Assembly (NCBI RefSeq): GCF_021130785.1
Contig: NC_060213.1
Span: 98,138,501-98,202,500 of the forward strand
Direction: 5' to 3'
From: Homalodisca vitripennis
Taxonomy: Eukaryota; Arthropoda; Insecta; Hemiptera; Cicadellidae
Length of the DNA stretch: 64,000 nucleotides
The notes under the pieces were generated by a model that saw only the letters and a list, made by a program, of their open reading frames with translations, was not told the origin of the DNA and ran no database searches. The translations under genes were made by a program, and so were the position numbers. Shown here piece after piece: positions 1-11,809 of this stretch. The stretch's first letter is position 1. Every line of letters starts with the position of its first letter.

Positions 1-349
1 CGTTCTGGAAAATTTGAAAGAAAAAAATCATCATTTATTTACTTTGATATCTTATCTTTTATGCCATAATGTATGTGTCTATGTCCATGTGGCTTGCTAT
101 TCATTCAGACACCATTCATAACTTAAGCTGTTTTTATAATTTGATAAACATATTTTCATAAACCCTGGTCTGACTGGTTTAGAGGATGGGTCTCTAAACT
201 GGCTCAGTAATTTGGATTTAGCTTTGTGACGGGATATCTTAATATTATTTTTAATTCATGACTTAAGAACTTTGTTCTTACGTACTTTTTAATAATTGTA
301 ATTTTTAATTTATTTATTTATGGATAGCTGCCTTTGTCCCCCATACGAT

Positions 350-382
<33 letters not shown>

Positions 383-718
383 TGAACATAAAATTTATAT
401 TGTAATCTTAGAGAGTATCAACAGTAACTATAATTAATAGTTGATATTAGCGATAAGGTAACATTTTATATTATTGATGAACATTCATTATTTCATATTA
501 TATTGATCTGTTGTTGTTTTTACTCCAAGATATGTATGTTTTATTAATCCATAAAGGATGATCTAAACGTATGTTATATGTTTAACAATATAAGTTTTAG
601 AAAAATGTTTATAGGCATTAAAAATATAAATTTTATATTATGTTATAAACTTTCATATATGCCATTTTTATACAAGGTTAACTTCTTTGTTTGAAGTTTA
701 TTTTTTACGATGGAAGGA
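1..718. other. AT-rich non-coding DNA with an (AT)n microsatellite
   Basis: No coding signal is visible. An uninterrupted (AT)n run lies at about 350-376. The rest is AT-rich sequence with only short chance ORFs. Confidence 0.7.
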
Positions 719-921
719 TTGTAAAGGAAACAGGATATTCCGGACATTTGCAATTAATTGTTAAGTAAAACAAAAATTAGTAACGCTACGTTTCTATATC
801 TGCAATCTGATCTCTTCTTCAGGTAAATAACTAGCCTATTACATAATTAAAAACTAGGTTAAAGATATTTTATTTCACTGAACGATAGCAAATGTCCAGA
901 AAAATCCTGTCTCCTTCACAA
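719..921. repeat. Foldback / MITE-like inverted repeat
   Basis: The left arm starts TTGTAAAGGAAACAGGAT (719) and the right arm ends in its near reverse complement ATCCTGTCTCCTTCACAA (921). The arms are about 33 bp each and both include a GGACATTTGC-type core. A related single copy lies at 57719-57826, where the right half (GAACGATGGCAAATGTCC) is clearer and the interior phrase ending in CTCGAAACGTAG is shared in inverted orientation. I could not identify the family or a convincing target-site duplication. Confidence 0.6.
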
Positions 922-1364
922 GGAGAACTATTTAGTAAAGTTTGCATAGCAAGTCGTAATACGAACATGAGTCCATAAGCAAGATAATATAGACCTGAAA
1001 ACACAAAATACTTTTTTGTAGTTGACTATTCTAACGTTTAATGTTTCACGAAGCTACCTTTAATGATGGATGCAATATGCTAAAAACTTAGGGATCTGTC
1101 CTGAAATGATGTTGCACTAAAGCGATGAAGACGTTACAATGTACCTTATTAATAATGTGACCTTTAAGCTGACGAGGTTATTTAAAAAAATAAATCAAAA
1201 ATTTCAAAATGATAAGGGAAAGCTGGGGAATATTGTAAACCAAGAAGAGTCAGGCTGGACCATTCTATGGATCATGGCTGTGATGGAAAATGTAATAGAC
1301 TTACGAAATTCTTGTTTTACTATTGTTTCTTTTTTGTGAGTGAATGTTTCCTCATAAAGTTTTC
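922..1364. other. Non-coding DNA, nothing recognised
   Basis: The only ORF (66 codons at 1139-1339) has no recognisable motif and is not preserved at the related locus near 60.0 kb. Confidence 0.6.
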
Positions 1365-3480
1365 TTATTAAGGGTTTAAAATCTACACAATGTTTTGGTA
1401 TTTAGCTTGCTAAGTTTTTCATAAATAACAGGGTCAGGTTTTTGTATTGTTTACAAATGAAAGAAAAACTGTTTACGATGATTTAGAATTATTCTTTTCT
1501 ACAGAAAATGAATTTCATAAAGACAAAAGTCTTAGCGGATATGGGTTGATTTATTTTAAAAACTAAAACCGAATAAATATTTATGTACAAAGTTTTTGAG
1601 AATAGGTAAAACGAAGTATTTTAATTTAATATGGAGGAGATAAAGATATACACATAACCCCTAAATTTTCCGGCTTTATAACAGTTAAATGTGAGAATGG
1701 GGTAAGGATTTGCAGAGAAGATAAGTATGCACAAACTGTATCAATATATCAGTCACTAATCCTGTGAAAATTTAACAACCTGTATATCAAACAACGGAAT
1801 ATGTTACTAATATTCAGAGCTATGTTACTAAACAACAGTTTTAATTTCTAAATTACATAAACGTACACATATTATTATTTCATTTCAACAATAACTTAAA
1901 CAATAGCTTAAAAGTTTTAGGATCAATATATTTAGTATCGGGCATAAAATACAAAATATTTATAGTGTATATTGTATTGGAACAAAGGAACACGACTACA
2001 AAGAGCATTCAAAACTTTCTACGAATTTAACATATCTAAACTTAAACAAAGTTACCTATATAGTAAATGGATTTTCGGATAACAATATATTACCATTCAA
2101 AAAATGTCAAATATCTCAATTAGTGCCGCATTGTTCCATTACTTCTCCTATTTCCAATTCGATATTAAAGTTAATACTAAATACAATAACTATCCATTGA
2201 AACATACATAAACATTACTAAGCTATTCGCAATAGTTTGGTTATTTATCCATAGTAGATCCCTAACATTTATTACTATAGACATTTAAGCCCCATTGCTC
2301 CCGAATGTTTCACCTGTTGGCCAATGGAAGCTTATGGCCCCGAAAAACCCCTGACCTGATTTCTTAAATAGAAATATCTATTTAAGATTTTTCTGTTTCT
2401 GATATTATTATTTATAAAACTTTATGACATTTAATAATTCTTAGGCAGTTGGACCTACGACTTCTAAGACCATTTAAAACAGGAGAATCACACTATATAA
2501 GCTTAACTTTTGGCAATTTCAGAGTTTGAGCAATAACAGCCAATTCAACCTTGCATTCGAAAGATTTTACTTTAGGAATTACCTAACGTTTCCTTCGGGA
2601 AGCTCTTAATTAGCCTTTGTAATTGAACTCAAGAACTTTAAACTCACGGTATTTTGTACTATCTAACTTATAATAAATTTATATCCTGGAATATCTTCAC
2701 GAGAGATTTGTGTCTATGTAAGCTCGGTTTGTTTTGGCCTTCGTGATTGTGAGTGTTTCTAATCCATGGAGTTCATGGTATCTAGATGTTCTCTTCTTTT
2801 GAAGATCCCGGATTATATGAGGTTCCAGCTTTTAGCAGCTCTTGATCTGGGCTTTTACTAGCATATTTTAGTAGACTTTGATATTAACCGACAAAATAGA
2901 TCCTATAATCTTAGCGTTTACAAAATTATGTGGTCTCTTGGAGACCTTAAAATCTGTGACAATTGCCTGAAGCCAAGATCTAGAAGAATCCCAGGAATCT
3001 TCGAATTTAAATATGTACCGCATCTATCATTGTCAAAATGTACATGATATAAACATTATATTCAAGAATTCCTTTTTTTATCGTATCCAAATTCCTCAAT
3101 GAAATTTACGTGTCTTAAAATTATAAAGTTACATTCGGTCAATACAATCGTCCTATTGGACGATTGTATTGACCATTTAAAACAGGTTATAACAAAAAGT
3201 TGGGCTTATTAGCCCACCTTTTTGTTATAACACCTTTTTAAACTTTTGAAGTAGAACGTGTTCATTTCTTTAAACCCAGAGCGAACCCATTTTAAAATTC
3301 TAAAATACATCTATAATATATAATTACATGAAGTTATCTTGTAGTGAGTTATCTTGTCATACCAACTTTAGTATCATATTACTCCTGAGATAAGTGATAT
3401 CCATAGTGGTCGATATTATAATGTACTGAGCCATTTTATAATATACAATATTTTTGCAATGGTAGTGATTACTTAGTTCC
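1365..3480. repeat. 2.1-kb diverged repeat, copy 1 (partner at 60055-62402)
   Basis: The block can be followed from GGTTTAAAATCTACA at its left end to GTAGTGATTACTTAGTTCC at its right end, and the same text recurs in the same orientation at 60055-62402. Shared stretches include GAATTATTCTTTT, AACCTTGCATTCGAAAG, CCATGGAGTTCATGGTAT and TTTTAGCAGCTCTTGATCTG. Both copies lack any convincing ORF and have many small indels, so neither appears coding. Copy 1 additionally carries two abutting hairpins (3137-3231) and lacks the approximately 250-bp insertion seen in copy 2. It could be a dispersed repeat family or an old segmental duplication. Confidence 0.8.
3137..3231. repeat. Two adjacent near-perfect hairpins, both with TATT loops
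   Basis: Hairpin 1 has perfect 17-bp arms (3137-3153 and 3158-3174) around a TATT loop. Hairpin 2 has 21-bp arms (3186-3206 and 3211-3231) with one mismatch around another TATT loop. The homologous site in copy 2 (about 62098-62157) has only one outer arm of each, separated by a short spacer. Confidence 0.9.
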
Positions 3481-5050
3481 TTGTTAAAACATATTTTACT
3501 TAGATAGGGCAAAATCAATACTTCCATTTTAAAGGATCTGCTTCCTTATATATTCCTTATCATATCTTTTGAGAATTTCACCATTAAGTTATTTAATGTT
3601 CATAATAAAATGAAATAATTATAATCTATCAATACCACTTGAATTTTTTAATATTATTTTAGTTTCCTTGTATGGTGTGAAATATAAAAATAAACTTGCA
3701 AATAAGTACTATTTTGTTGTGTTTAACCTATATAATATTCCGAGCGATACGAGTATTTAATCTTTTAGAAAAATGCCTTTCACATTTCAGGTTTGCGGAC
3801 ATTGAGAATTTGGAATACAAAATATTGTTCAACTAGAAAATTTAATTACATTTATGCTCCTATTTATGTTTTGTGTTAATCACTTTAATTTTTAATTTTT
3901 AGTCATAAGGCGAACGTGTTTATATTAAACTATCTAAGATATTGGGAAGTTGGAGAAACCAGTGATGAGCATTTGAGTGAACGAAGTTTTTACTTTTTAT
4001 ATACTAAGATTATAATAGAATTTAAAGAGTATAAGTACCTAGTAAGTGCATGATGCAAACAATTATTGATATTTATAATTAAAAATGTTATCAGCGTTGT
4101 AACTTTACAATAAAACTAGTCAAAATGTTTATGATTTTAATAATAAATATTACATCATATAGTAGTATAATGTAATTATTTGTAGTAATATGTAACACTT
4201 ATTATGTAAAGCTTATACCAGTAACTCGATTTCTTTTCTTTCAGACAGATATATTAAGAGCATAAATGCCTTATCGACAAATCTCTGTCTCAGTCCTTTC
4301 ATAAAAGATTTGACAATTCCAGGAACCCTATCTTGCTGGCACTAAGGCGACATTGTGAATATATCGGCTTCTCCGACAGCAATGAGGTGTAAGCTTCAGA
4401 GTAGAAGTGTGAATGAAAAGGCTTTAGCAGCTGTTACAATTTGTCATTGCCATACAAGTAATAGGAAAATATCTCTTTGACTGGAGTTGGATGTTGTGTT
4501 GAACATTGTGAATCTAAAAAGCCAGTTTGAATAAATGAATGTATGAAGTATATAAAATAATGTTTTCATATAGGAATTGTATATATTCTAAAGAAAATTT
4601 CTTTAATTGTTACGTTGACTGTAGGTATTAAATATGATTGTTTTTTTTTAGTTTTAGGTATCATTGAAGCACTCTACACTCTAGACATGCCATTGTGAAT
4701 TAATTTGAAATACATCCGTTCTGGCTCACGAGTTTCCAATTTTCCAGTGTTGAGTTATGAGATTATTTTTCAAACAGCTGGTTAACACACATCATACTCA
4801 AGCGGTACGCACAGCAGTGTCTGTTCAAGGGTTGTAACACCCTATAACCAATCCGATAACAGCCGGTTTCTGTAAAGAAGTTTAAATTCCTAATGACGTA
4901 ATGCTAACAATATGTTACAATCAAATTCGAGGAAAATATTTCTTGCAATTGAGAAGCGGTAATATAAATGCAGATAATTTTCAAACACACAGATGACAGA
5001 TATTTCAGATGTTTTGCACATTTACTGACATTAAAATGAAATATTATTCA
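3481..5050. other. AT-rich non-coding DNA, nothing recognised
   Basis: No ORF over 60 codons with family features, no RNA gene and no clear repeat structure is visible in this 1.57-kb interval. Confidence 0.6.
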
Positions 5051-6331
5051 TTAAGGGGATTCACCACTGAAAACATACTTTTTTTTAATACACAATAAAA
5101 ATAGCTTAACCATTTTTTTTCTAGTGTGTAGTAGGATAACAAAAAATACAAAAATATAAAACAGTTTTCACATAGTTGCCAAATAGTTGTCACATACAGC
5201 CTACAGTGAATAAAAAAGGGTGTTTTTCGCGTTTTTCAGACCATATTTCAAATTGATATATCTAAGAAACTATCCAAGATATTGCACTACTCATGGTCTA
5301 ATTTTGAAGATATGGATCTAATCTAAATATTTAGGTAGATTTATCATGGTAGCATTAGTCGTTTTAATAAAATAATTTAGTAAACTTTAGACTTAAAAAA
5401 AAACATGCATATATATATAAAATTATGTTTCTATTCATCATATATACCTAAAAATCTAATTCTACCTAAATATTTAGAAAAAGATGTACTTAATATGTAG
5501 TAAAAATATGAACTTTCTATCTCAATTAGTTCCCAAGATATATCGATTTTTGTCTGAAAATTTATCGAAATTCAAACTTTCGGAAAACTGCGATAGAAAG
5601 TAAACGTAGGTTCAACACTAGTATATCACGTATATTTTTTTAGTTTATGGTTCTGAAATAAATTTACACAATATATTAGGTCAAAAGGTTGTATTATACA
5701 TGAATATTAGGTCATATTATTATGTCAGTGTTCAATAAAATATATATATATATATATATACATTGTAAAATAAAACACAGTTCGGTCGGTGACGTTCAAA
5801 AGTCACCGGCACCATATGTTTTCCCCTCCGCTTCTATTTTCCTGGTTTCTTCCTCAAGCTGTGCATGTCTCAACTTCCTTCTGTACTCTGTGAATTTCAT
5901 CTTTTTGCGTTTCTGTGCCAGTGCTAGTCTTTTATTGTCGAAGCGCTTGGCAATCTTGGCAGCGTTTTTTCCTATTACTATTTATATTACTACTTCTTCT
6001 TCTTCTTCAGCATAGAGTAATGAAAATAAAACAGTACAATGATTGATATGCGTATTAAACTAGATTTAAATATCTGGTTTACATATTTATAATGAAATAT
6101 ATAAAAGAAATTATGATGTTTTTAGTACAAAATAAGGTATCTAGTAAAAATGTGAAATTTTGGACATTAACGCGCTTTCAAAAAACGTTATTTTTTCATA
6201 CTTAGGGTTAAAATATAGGTCTTAGGATACTATGTTTTTGTTCAGTAGGTTCAAAATAACAAAATATGACAAAAGAACTTTTTTTGAAAATTTCATAATT
6301 TTTCATTATTTTCAGTGGTGAATCCCCTTAA
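5051..6331 (-). mobile_element. Kolobok-like internally deleted element (TTAA target sites, 19-bp TIRs)
   Basis: The element is bounded by TTAA at 5051-5054 and 6328-6331. Inside these are perfect 19-bp inverted repeats GGGGATTCACCACTGAAAA at 5055-5073 and 6309-6327. It is 1,273 bp between target sites and encodes only a transposase C-terminus on the minus strand (5796-5985). A second element at 43549-46206 has the same TTAA plus GGGG... design and a comparable C-terminal tail, so I place both in one superfamily. A (TA)n run lies at 5741-5760. It is probably a non-autonomous derivative. Confidence 0.85.
5796..5985 (-). pseudogene. Kolobok / Mutator-like transposase, C-terminal remnant
   Basis: On the minus strand about 62 codons stay open to a TGA at 5796-5798. 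They are rich in Lys, Arg and Glu and end in a short motif EGKTYGAGDF just before the stop. The larger element at 43549-46206 ends its transposase in the same way (EGDQPAYAPGMY, stop at 43973-43975). An in-frame stop lies just upstream of 5985, and the catalytic domain is absent. The match is to the C-terminal tail of transposases annotated as Mutator-like domain proteins (PF20700, from memory). The tail is outside the catalytic core, so this fragment could not act as a transposase. Confidence 0.65.
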
Positions 6332-6349
6332 GTCACATATACCTGGCGT

Positions 6350-6600
6350 CATATTACCAATGGCGTAGGTTAGCGGGTACGGTGGTTATGGCAAGATAAC
6401 CAAATCAAGCAACGTCGGGCGTGGCTGCTGCTTGGATGGGTGACCGCTGACCGATCCTGTCCTTGCAAGCAGCCCGCCTGCCCGGCCATTTGTGGTTGTT
6501 CGGAAGTCACCTTTAAGCCGTTGGTCCCCAGGTTAAGTCTTAGAGAGGGCTTATTAGCCCTAACCTCGACTGTTAAAATAAGACATTCTTTACTTTTATA
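6350..6600 (+). mobile_element. 5S-rRNA-derived SINE with a LINE-type 3' tail
   Basis: The left part resembles a eukaryotic 5S rRNA. The segment from about 6403 to 6446 reads AAGCAACGTCGGGCGTGGCT followed by a TTGGATGGGTGACCGCT motif, matching the 5S internal promoter region, and the sequence upstream aligns loosely with the 5' third of 5S rRNA. A GC-rich body follows, then a 3' tail with AGAGAGGGCTTATTAGCCC (a small hairpin) and AAGACATTC. The same kind of tail occurs at the end of the 22254-22603 insertion. The element is divergent in its 5' half, so it is a SINE and not a functional 5S gene. Boundaries are approximate. Confidence 0.8.
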
Positions 6601-7503
6601 TACATTTAACCACGCAACTACATTAGATGTCTACGCTACGTTACGGTGTACAGATTTATGTCTAAGAACCATTTCTTATGAGCTACTCGGAAAACAGATT
6701 GGAAGGCTGATATAAGTAAATATAATTTTTTAATAGGTAACTAGCTCAATTATTTATTACGTACAGGATAAGGCTTACCTGACCTACTAAAGCAATTTTT
6801 ATAAAACAAACAGTTTTGAATCAGTTAGCACTACCAAGAAAAATATTTTCTCCTAATCTAATTGGTTAATGTAAACGCTTAATTAATTGAGCCCTATTCA
6901 ACTTCTCACATAGTACAGTACCTGAAGTTTAATACTAACATTCCTTGACTCCTTAATCTGGAGTCGTTGAATCAACATCTGAAGTCCTGTGGTGGATTGA
7001 ATCAACCGTTCCCATCATTGAAATATTATGTGTAAAACAATATTCGTCTCCTCCACTGTTCTTTATAACGAGTCAAATACATCATAGTGCACTACTTTGT
7101 TTCACGTTTTAAGACTGCTGGGTTATTAGATCGGGTTCTTCTAGTCTTCGTATCCTTAATTTTGAAACTACACAAAGAAATGTCAAAACTTACAATCTAA
7201 CACGTACACAGTTCAAACGAAACGCAACCTAATATTATAAGATTTCAAAGATTATGACTTATCCGTATGAAATTAGGATAAAAACCGACAGTTAACATTC
7301 AAAAATATATTAGATTTTTTTAATAGTTATTCAGTATTTATTTAGAAGAACGTACTACTCATGAACCTACTGCGATATTTGAATTGTATTAATACATTTA
7401 AATGTAATGTATATTTGGAATGTCATTAAGAAAAATAGTTTATTCAAACAGGTTAGGAAATTATACAAGCAATTCAGAAGTTATTTAAAATTTTATATTT
7501 CTT
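6601..7503. other. Non-coding DNA, nothing recognised
   Basis: AT-rich, without family-like ORFs or obvious repeats. Confidence 0.6.
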
Positions 7504-7905
7504 TATAAATAGCGTGATTTTCTTAAAAGTATAGTTATCAGATGACCGCCATATTAAAAAAAATGACATACACATGAATTATAAAACATATATTTGTAAT
7601 AATTTTCAAATTGTTTTGCCTTTCTTGAACCAGCTATCGTTTGAAAAAAAAGATACGATATGTAACATAGAACTTATACTGTTTATACTTTTATACTGTT
7701 TATATTGTTCTATAAATAGCGTGATTTTTGTTAAAGTATAGTTATCAGATTGCCGCCATATTTAAAAAAATGACATACACACACGAACTCATGAATTATT
7801 AAACATATATTTGTATTAATTTTCAAATTGTTTTGGCTTTCTTGAACCAGCTATCGTTTGCAAAAAAAATGCGATATGTAACATAGAACGTATACTGTTT
7901 ATACA
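7504..7905. repeat. Tandem duplication, 207-bp unit, two copies
   Basis: Unit 1 starts TATAAATAGCGTGATTTT at 7504 and unit 2 starts with the same words at 7711. Both contain TATAGTTATCAGAT, CCGCCATAT, TTGAACCAGCTATCGTTTG and CGATATGTAACATAGAAC in the same order, with a few substitutions and small indels. Confidence 0.9.
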
Positions 7906-8080
7906 GTTTATAACTGGAGCTGATTTTAGAGTCTGGAAATAATTTTCGGGGGACTTATATAGAAAATCTGTAGAGCTAAACTATACAATTTTAGCGTAAT
8001 GATAAGCATTGTTAGAGAATAACCTTGCTCTTAAATATTATTTTATAAAAATAATATTTAATGGCCTTTGAAAACATCAA

Positions 8081-8372
8081 ACGTATAATGTCAACATGTT
8101 ATGGTGGCTGCCACTCAGCGTATGTCAACAGTACGTTATGTTGTGTGTGGTTAGCAGATGTGATGGTTAACCAATTTCCCTTTCGTTAGACAAATATTTA
8201 TTCCACGAAGGTGTTCGTCGTGTTCATCTTGTACTACTTCCCAATATACAAGCAGAAATAGGGAGATTATGTATAAATTATTCTAAAACCTCTCATGATA
8301 ATCACCTACACTGCACTACTACATAAATTATAGTGCACAAGATTAATATCCTGGTCCACAGAGTAATTTCAA

Positions 8373-8432
<60 letters not shown>

Positions 8433-9600
8433 ACTCATTTTGATCACGATCATAAAACTTTAAATACTTATATCTTATTTTAATATTTATTGCACCTGTC
8501 TTTCTATTATTTTAAAATCGGTAGCACTTTCCAAATGTAACAATAAACTTGACATTTTTAAGAAAATAATATTTTATTTTTAGAGATTCAGTTTTAAAAC
8601 TTAGTTTTATCATTCATCATTCCTTTTATAATTTTTATATACTTAACTTTTTAGCCGATTGGAAGCGCCAAACTTTTCTGTAAAGTATAAATTTATTTAA
8701 TAAACAGGCTTGATATACTGTTTTCAAACCAAACCTGTAACTCAGAGTAAAAAAATATTAGTAGAATTTTAAAGGGTTGTAAAATAATTTAATAAATACT
8801 TAATTTACAAAAAAACATCGTACCTAAATCATTTAGAAAATAACTTAATTGTGATTCCTCGATTTTGACTCAAGGCAGGTATCCAAGCGACCACTATACT
8901 TACTTGCGCTCTCCTGTTCTGGTTATTTGCAGCTCACACTGACATATTATATGGTGAATGTTATACAAAATACTAGTTATTTGTATAAAATGTGTACACT
9001 ATTATTCTATCTGAGATGTGATATTCAGAAAGTCTGCTGCGGCGGCGGAAGGTTTTGTGTTGGTGCTCCGCCTTGTTGAAACATAAGTTGCATTCATGCG
9101 TTCAGCGACAATAGTGTCCAATAATACTTCTGCAGAATCCAGCTTATCTAAGTTTCCCATACCAAAAGTTAACACCCAAAACAGTATTATCCAATAAAGC
9201 ACTATGCCAAATCTTAATTATTGATCATATTCTCTTAAATCCAGAGGGGATTCTTTTGAACCTTAACGATTACCGTACTCGAAAGATACATATGCTTTTT
9301 TTGAAAAAGTCGTATCAACGGAAATGTAGCTTGACCAGCAAGATCTTCAAACCTTTGTAGATTACAACACCTTCATAACTACAAGGACAAAATATACACC
9401 AATATATATGTTTCGGTTGAAGAGTGTGCTGGAAATTTGGCACAACCTGCTTCATGACTCGTTAGCATAAAGCGTAAATGACACACAGGAGGACGCAAGC
9501 ATGTATTTTAAAAAAGGTCAGTTTGAAAACCGGCTCTAAGTCATAAATAAGTCAACTTATATTGTTAAATTTGATAGTAACTTAATTACATTTTGGACTT
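8081..9600. repeat. 1.5-kb repeat block, copy 1 (partner at 55600-56800)
   Basis: Shared landmarks in the same order and orientation are CACTCAGCGTATGTCAACA, GTGTGTGGTTA, CAATTTCCCTTT, CCGA(T/A)TTGGAAGC-type sequence, GTGATATTCAGAAAGTC and GGTGCTCCGC. An (AT)n run lies at 8379-8425. On the minus strand at 9002-9202 a 66-codon ORF is the counterpart of a clearer transposase-like stretch in copy 2, so the block may be a very old mariner-like element. No terminal repeats were found. Confidence 0.7.
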
Positions 9601-10739
9601 GGTCTAAGCTGTTAGACGTGTAGTGATAACACTTGGAATAAACAATTTATGTGTAATGAATACATGTTTAGTGCAATTAAGGAGAGTCATTATTCAAATG
9701 TTGATACGTTCTGTACAATTCTTAATGTATATAAAACCTTTAATTTACATTTATAATTGTGTTCATTAAAATTTTAAACCAAATAAATACTTTGTCATGA
9801 CTTTCAGCTGAACCAATGTTATATAACTTTTCCTAAATAATTGAATACATGTCCTAATCTAAGACCATTATCAATGAATATCATATTTGGTTCGAAAAAC
9901 ATTTCATATCTAGCTCATTATCGTACTGTTTGTGATAGTTATTTTGTTAGTAATGTACATAAAAAATGTTACATATAAAACAAAATAGAATGACATAATT
10001 AAAAATTAAAAAATATACCTAACGACATAAAAAACAACAAAAAATAGTAATGGGTTTTATTTTATAAAAAGATTAAAGATTCATGTTAAGAAAATATATC
10101 TAGTTAAATAATCTGAAAAAAATTACTTAATATGTGAATCCAGTTCTGTGAAAATTTTCCTTTTATTATATATTCTACAGATGGGTAAGGCTGATTTTTC
10201 TTCAGAGCATTTTCATAGTGAAAATAAAAATTAGAAGAAAGCAACTATATTTATAATTGTAACTTAATTGAAGCCTACTATTTCAAGCTTACTCTAAAGT
10301 AATAATTTAAGTAAGTAATTCATTACAAAGGTTTAATTGTGGCCATAATTTTGGTAGCAAGTACTATGTACAAGGCATGGTTTATGCCTGGGAGTTTCAA
10401 TTTCCATTATTTCAAACCAAGGTTTCTAAATAATATATATTATTTCAGAACTAGTAGGATGATTGAAGAACTTAGCTATTCGTATCTCCCTTTTTAAAGA
10501 CACAAAGTACTTGTTTTTAAACAGTTTAAATTTAAAGAAATTTTACACGTCACACAAAATATATTAATTAATAAGCTTATTCTGGATACCATTTAATAAA
10601 AAAAATATAAATAAATGTATTCATCCCGTGTCTTTAAATATGTAAAACATTATATTTTGCTAAATAATATTTTGGATTTTGAAATTGTATAGGAAATATT
10701 GCTTCCCTAACAAAAAAATACCAAAGAAATAACGGGTTT
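9601..10739. other. AT-rich non-coding DNA, nothing recognised
   Basis: No ORF, RNA gene or repeat structure that I can support. Confidence 0.6.
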
Positions 10740-11010
10740 AGAAGATTTGTGAACTAGTGATGCTAATCACAATGATATATTGCTGCGTTGGTACAAACTG
10801 ACTGCAGTAAAACAAATCACTATGTCGAGTTCCGCTTGTAACAGGGAGATATCTGGTTCTGAGGATCGTGCGCATTGAACCTATATTGCTATCACAGAGT
10901 GGCTGTGACGTCATTCCTCGAGGGATAATATACAAGGTTCAGGTCATGTCCTATACTTGTCAGTACAATCCCTGGGGGAGTATAGTGACAAGGTTATATT
11001 ATAGCTCAAG
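10740..11010. repeat. Conserved 260-bp block, copy 1 (partner at 52437-52700)
   Basis: Long runs are shared with 52437-52700, including ACAAACTGACTGCAG, AGATATCTGGTTCTGAGGAT, CTGTGACGTCATTCCT and AGTGACAAGG. Both copies contain a perfect TGACGTCA palindrome (10906-10913 here) and a short inverted repeat around the CTTGTCA / TGACAAG words (10956-10962 and 10986-10992). ORFs on both strands in this copy are not conserved in the partner, so the block is probably non-coding. Confidence 0.8.
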
Positions 11011-11749
11011 TTCACCTGATTTTGTTGGAACTACCTGTAAAAAGTACCCCTTGTATGGTAATAACAATTTACTATAAATATGTGTCACAGTATCTCAATT
11101 AAAATTGAGGATTTTTTAATCTAATAATCTGTTATGTATTTGAGTTCAACGCAACTTATTACGTTCACATTGATAATAATAAAAAAGTTTTTTTAATGTT
11201 TATCAATAGATTCTTGTTTGTTTTAACCATTTGTAAGTATTTAAAATATTAAAAATATCAAATTATTACTTGATCTTAATATCGTCTGTACATGTAATGT
11301 GTGTTAAATTTTAGCACAATTATTTTGGTGTAAACAATACCAATTTAACTAAATCTACAGATCTCATGTGACTAGATATTTAAGGAATACGTTACCTAGA
11401 TTTGTTTTTCAGGGTGAGTTGTTTGGTAAGGAATTATTCTTCCAAGTAATGACAAGATTGTATATTTTAACGTTAATTGAGCTCATTCTGAATTGAATTC
11501 AAAAATGTATATCCTTCAATGTTCTATTGTATAGTTGTAGCAAGATCCGTCCAAAGTGATAACAATAATATTTGCACGAAACGTTTGTCAAAAGGTTATT
11601 ACATGTTTTAATACACGTCAGTAATTTGAAATTTAATGAATGTTAAGTTTATCTTAGTATTAACTGTACATTTTAGCAAAATATTTACTTGGTAATAACA
11701 CTAATGTTACTTCCTTAAGCTACTGATCCAATACGCCTACAAACTGAAG

Positions 11750-11809
<60 letters not shown>

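Noticed and set aside
6395..6446. Functional 5S rRNA gene
   Set aside because: Only the internal promoter region is well matched. The 5' part is diverged, the 3' part of 5S is absent, and a LINE-type tail follows.
8379..8425. (AT)n tract as an element of interest
   Set aside because: Long AT microsatellites (also 350-376, 5741-5760, 11752-11808) are ordinary in such AT-rich DNA.
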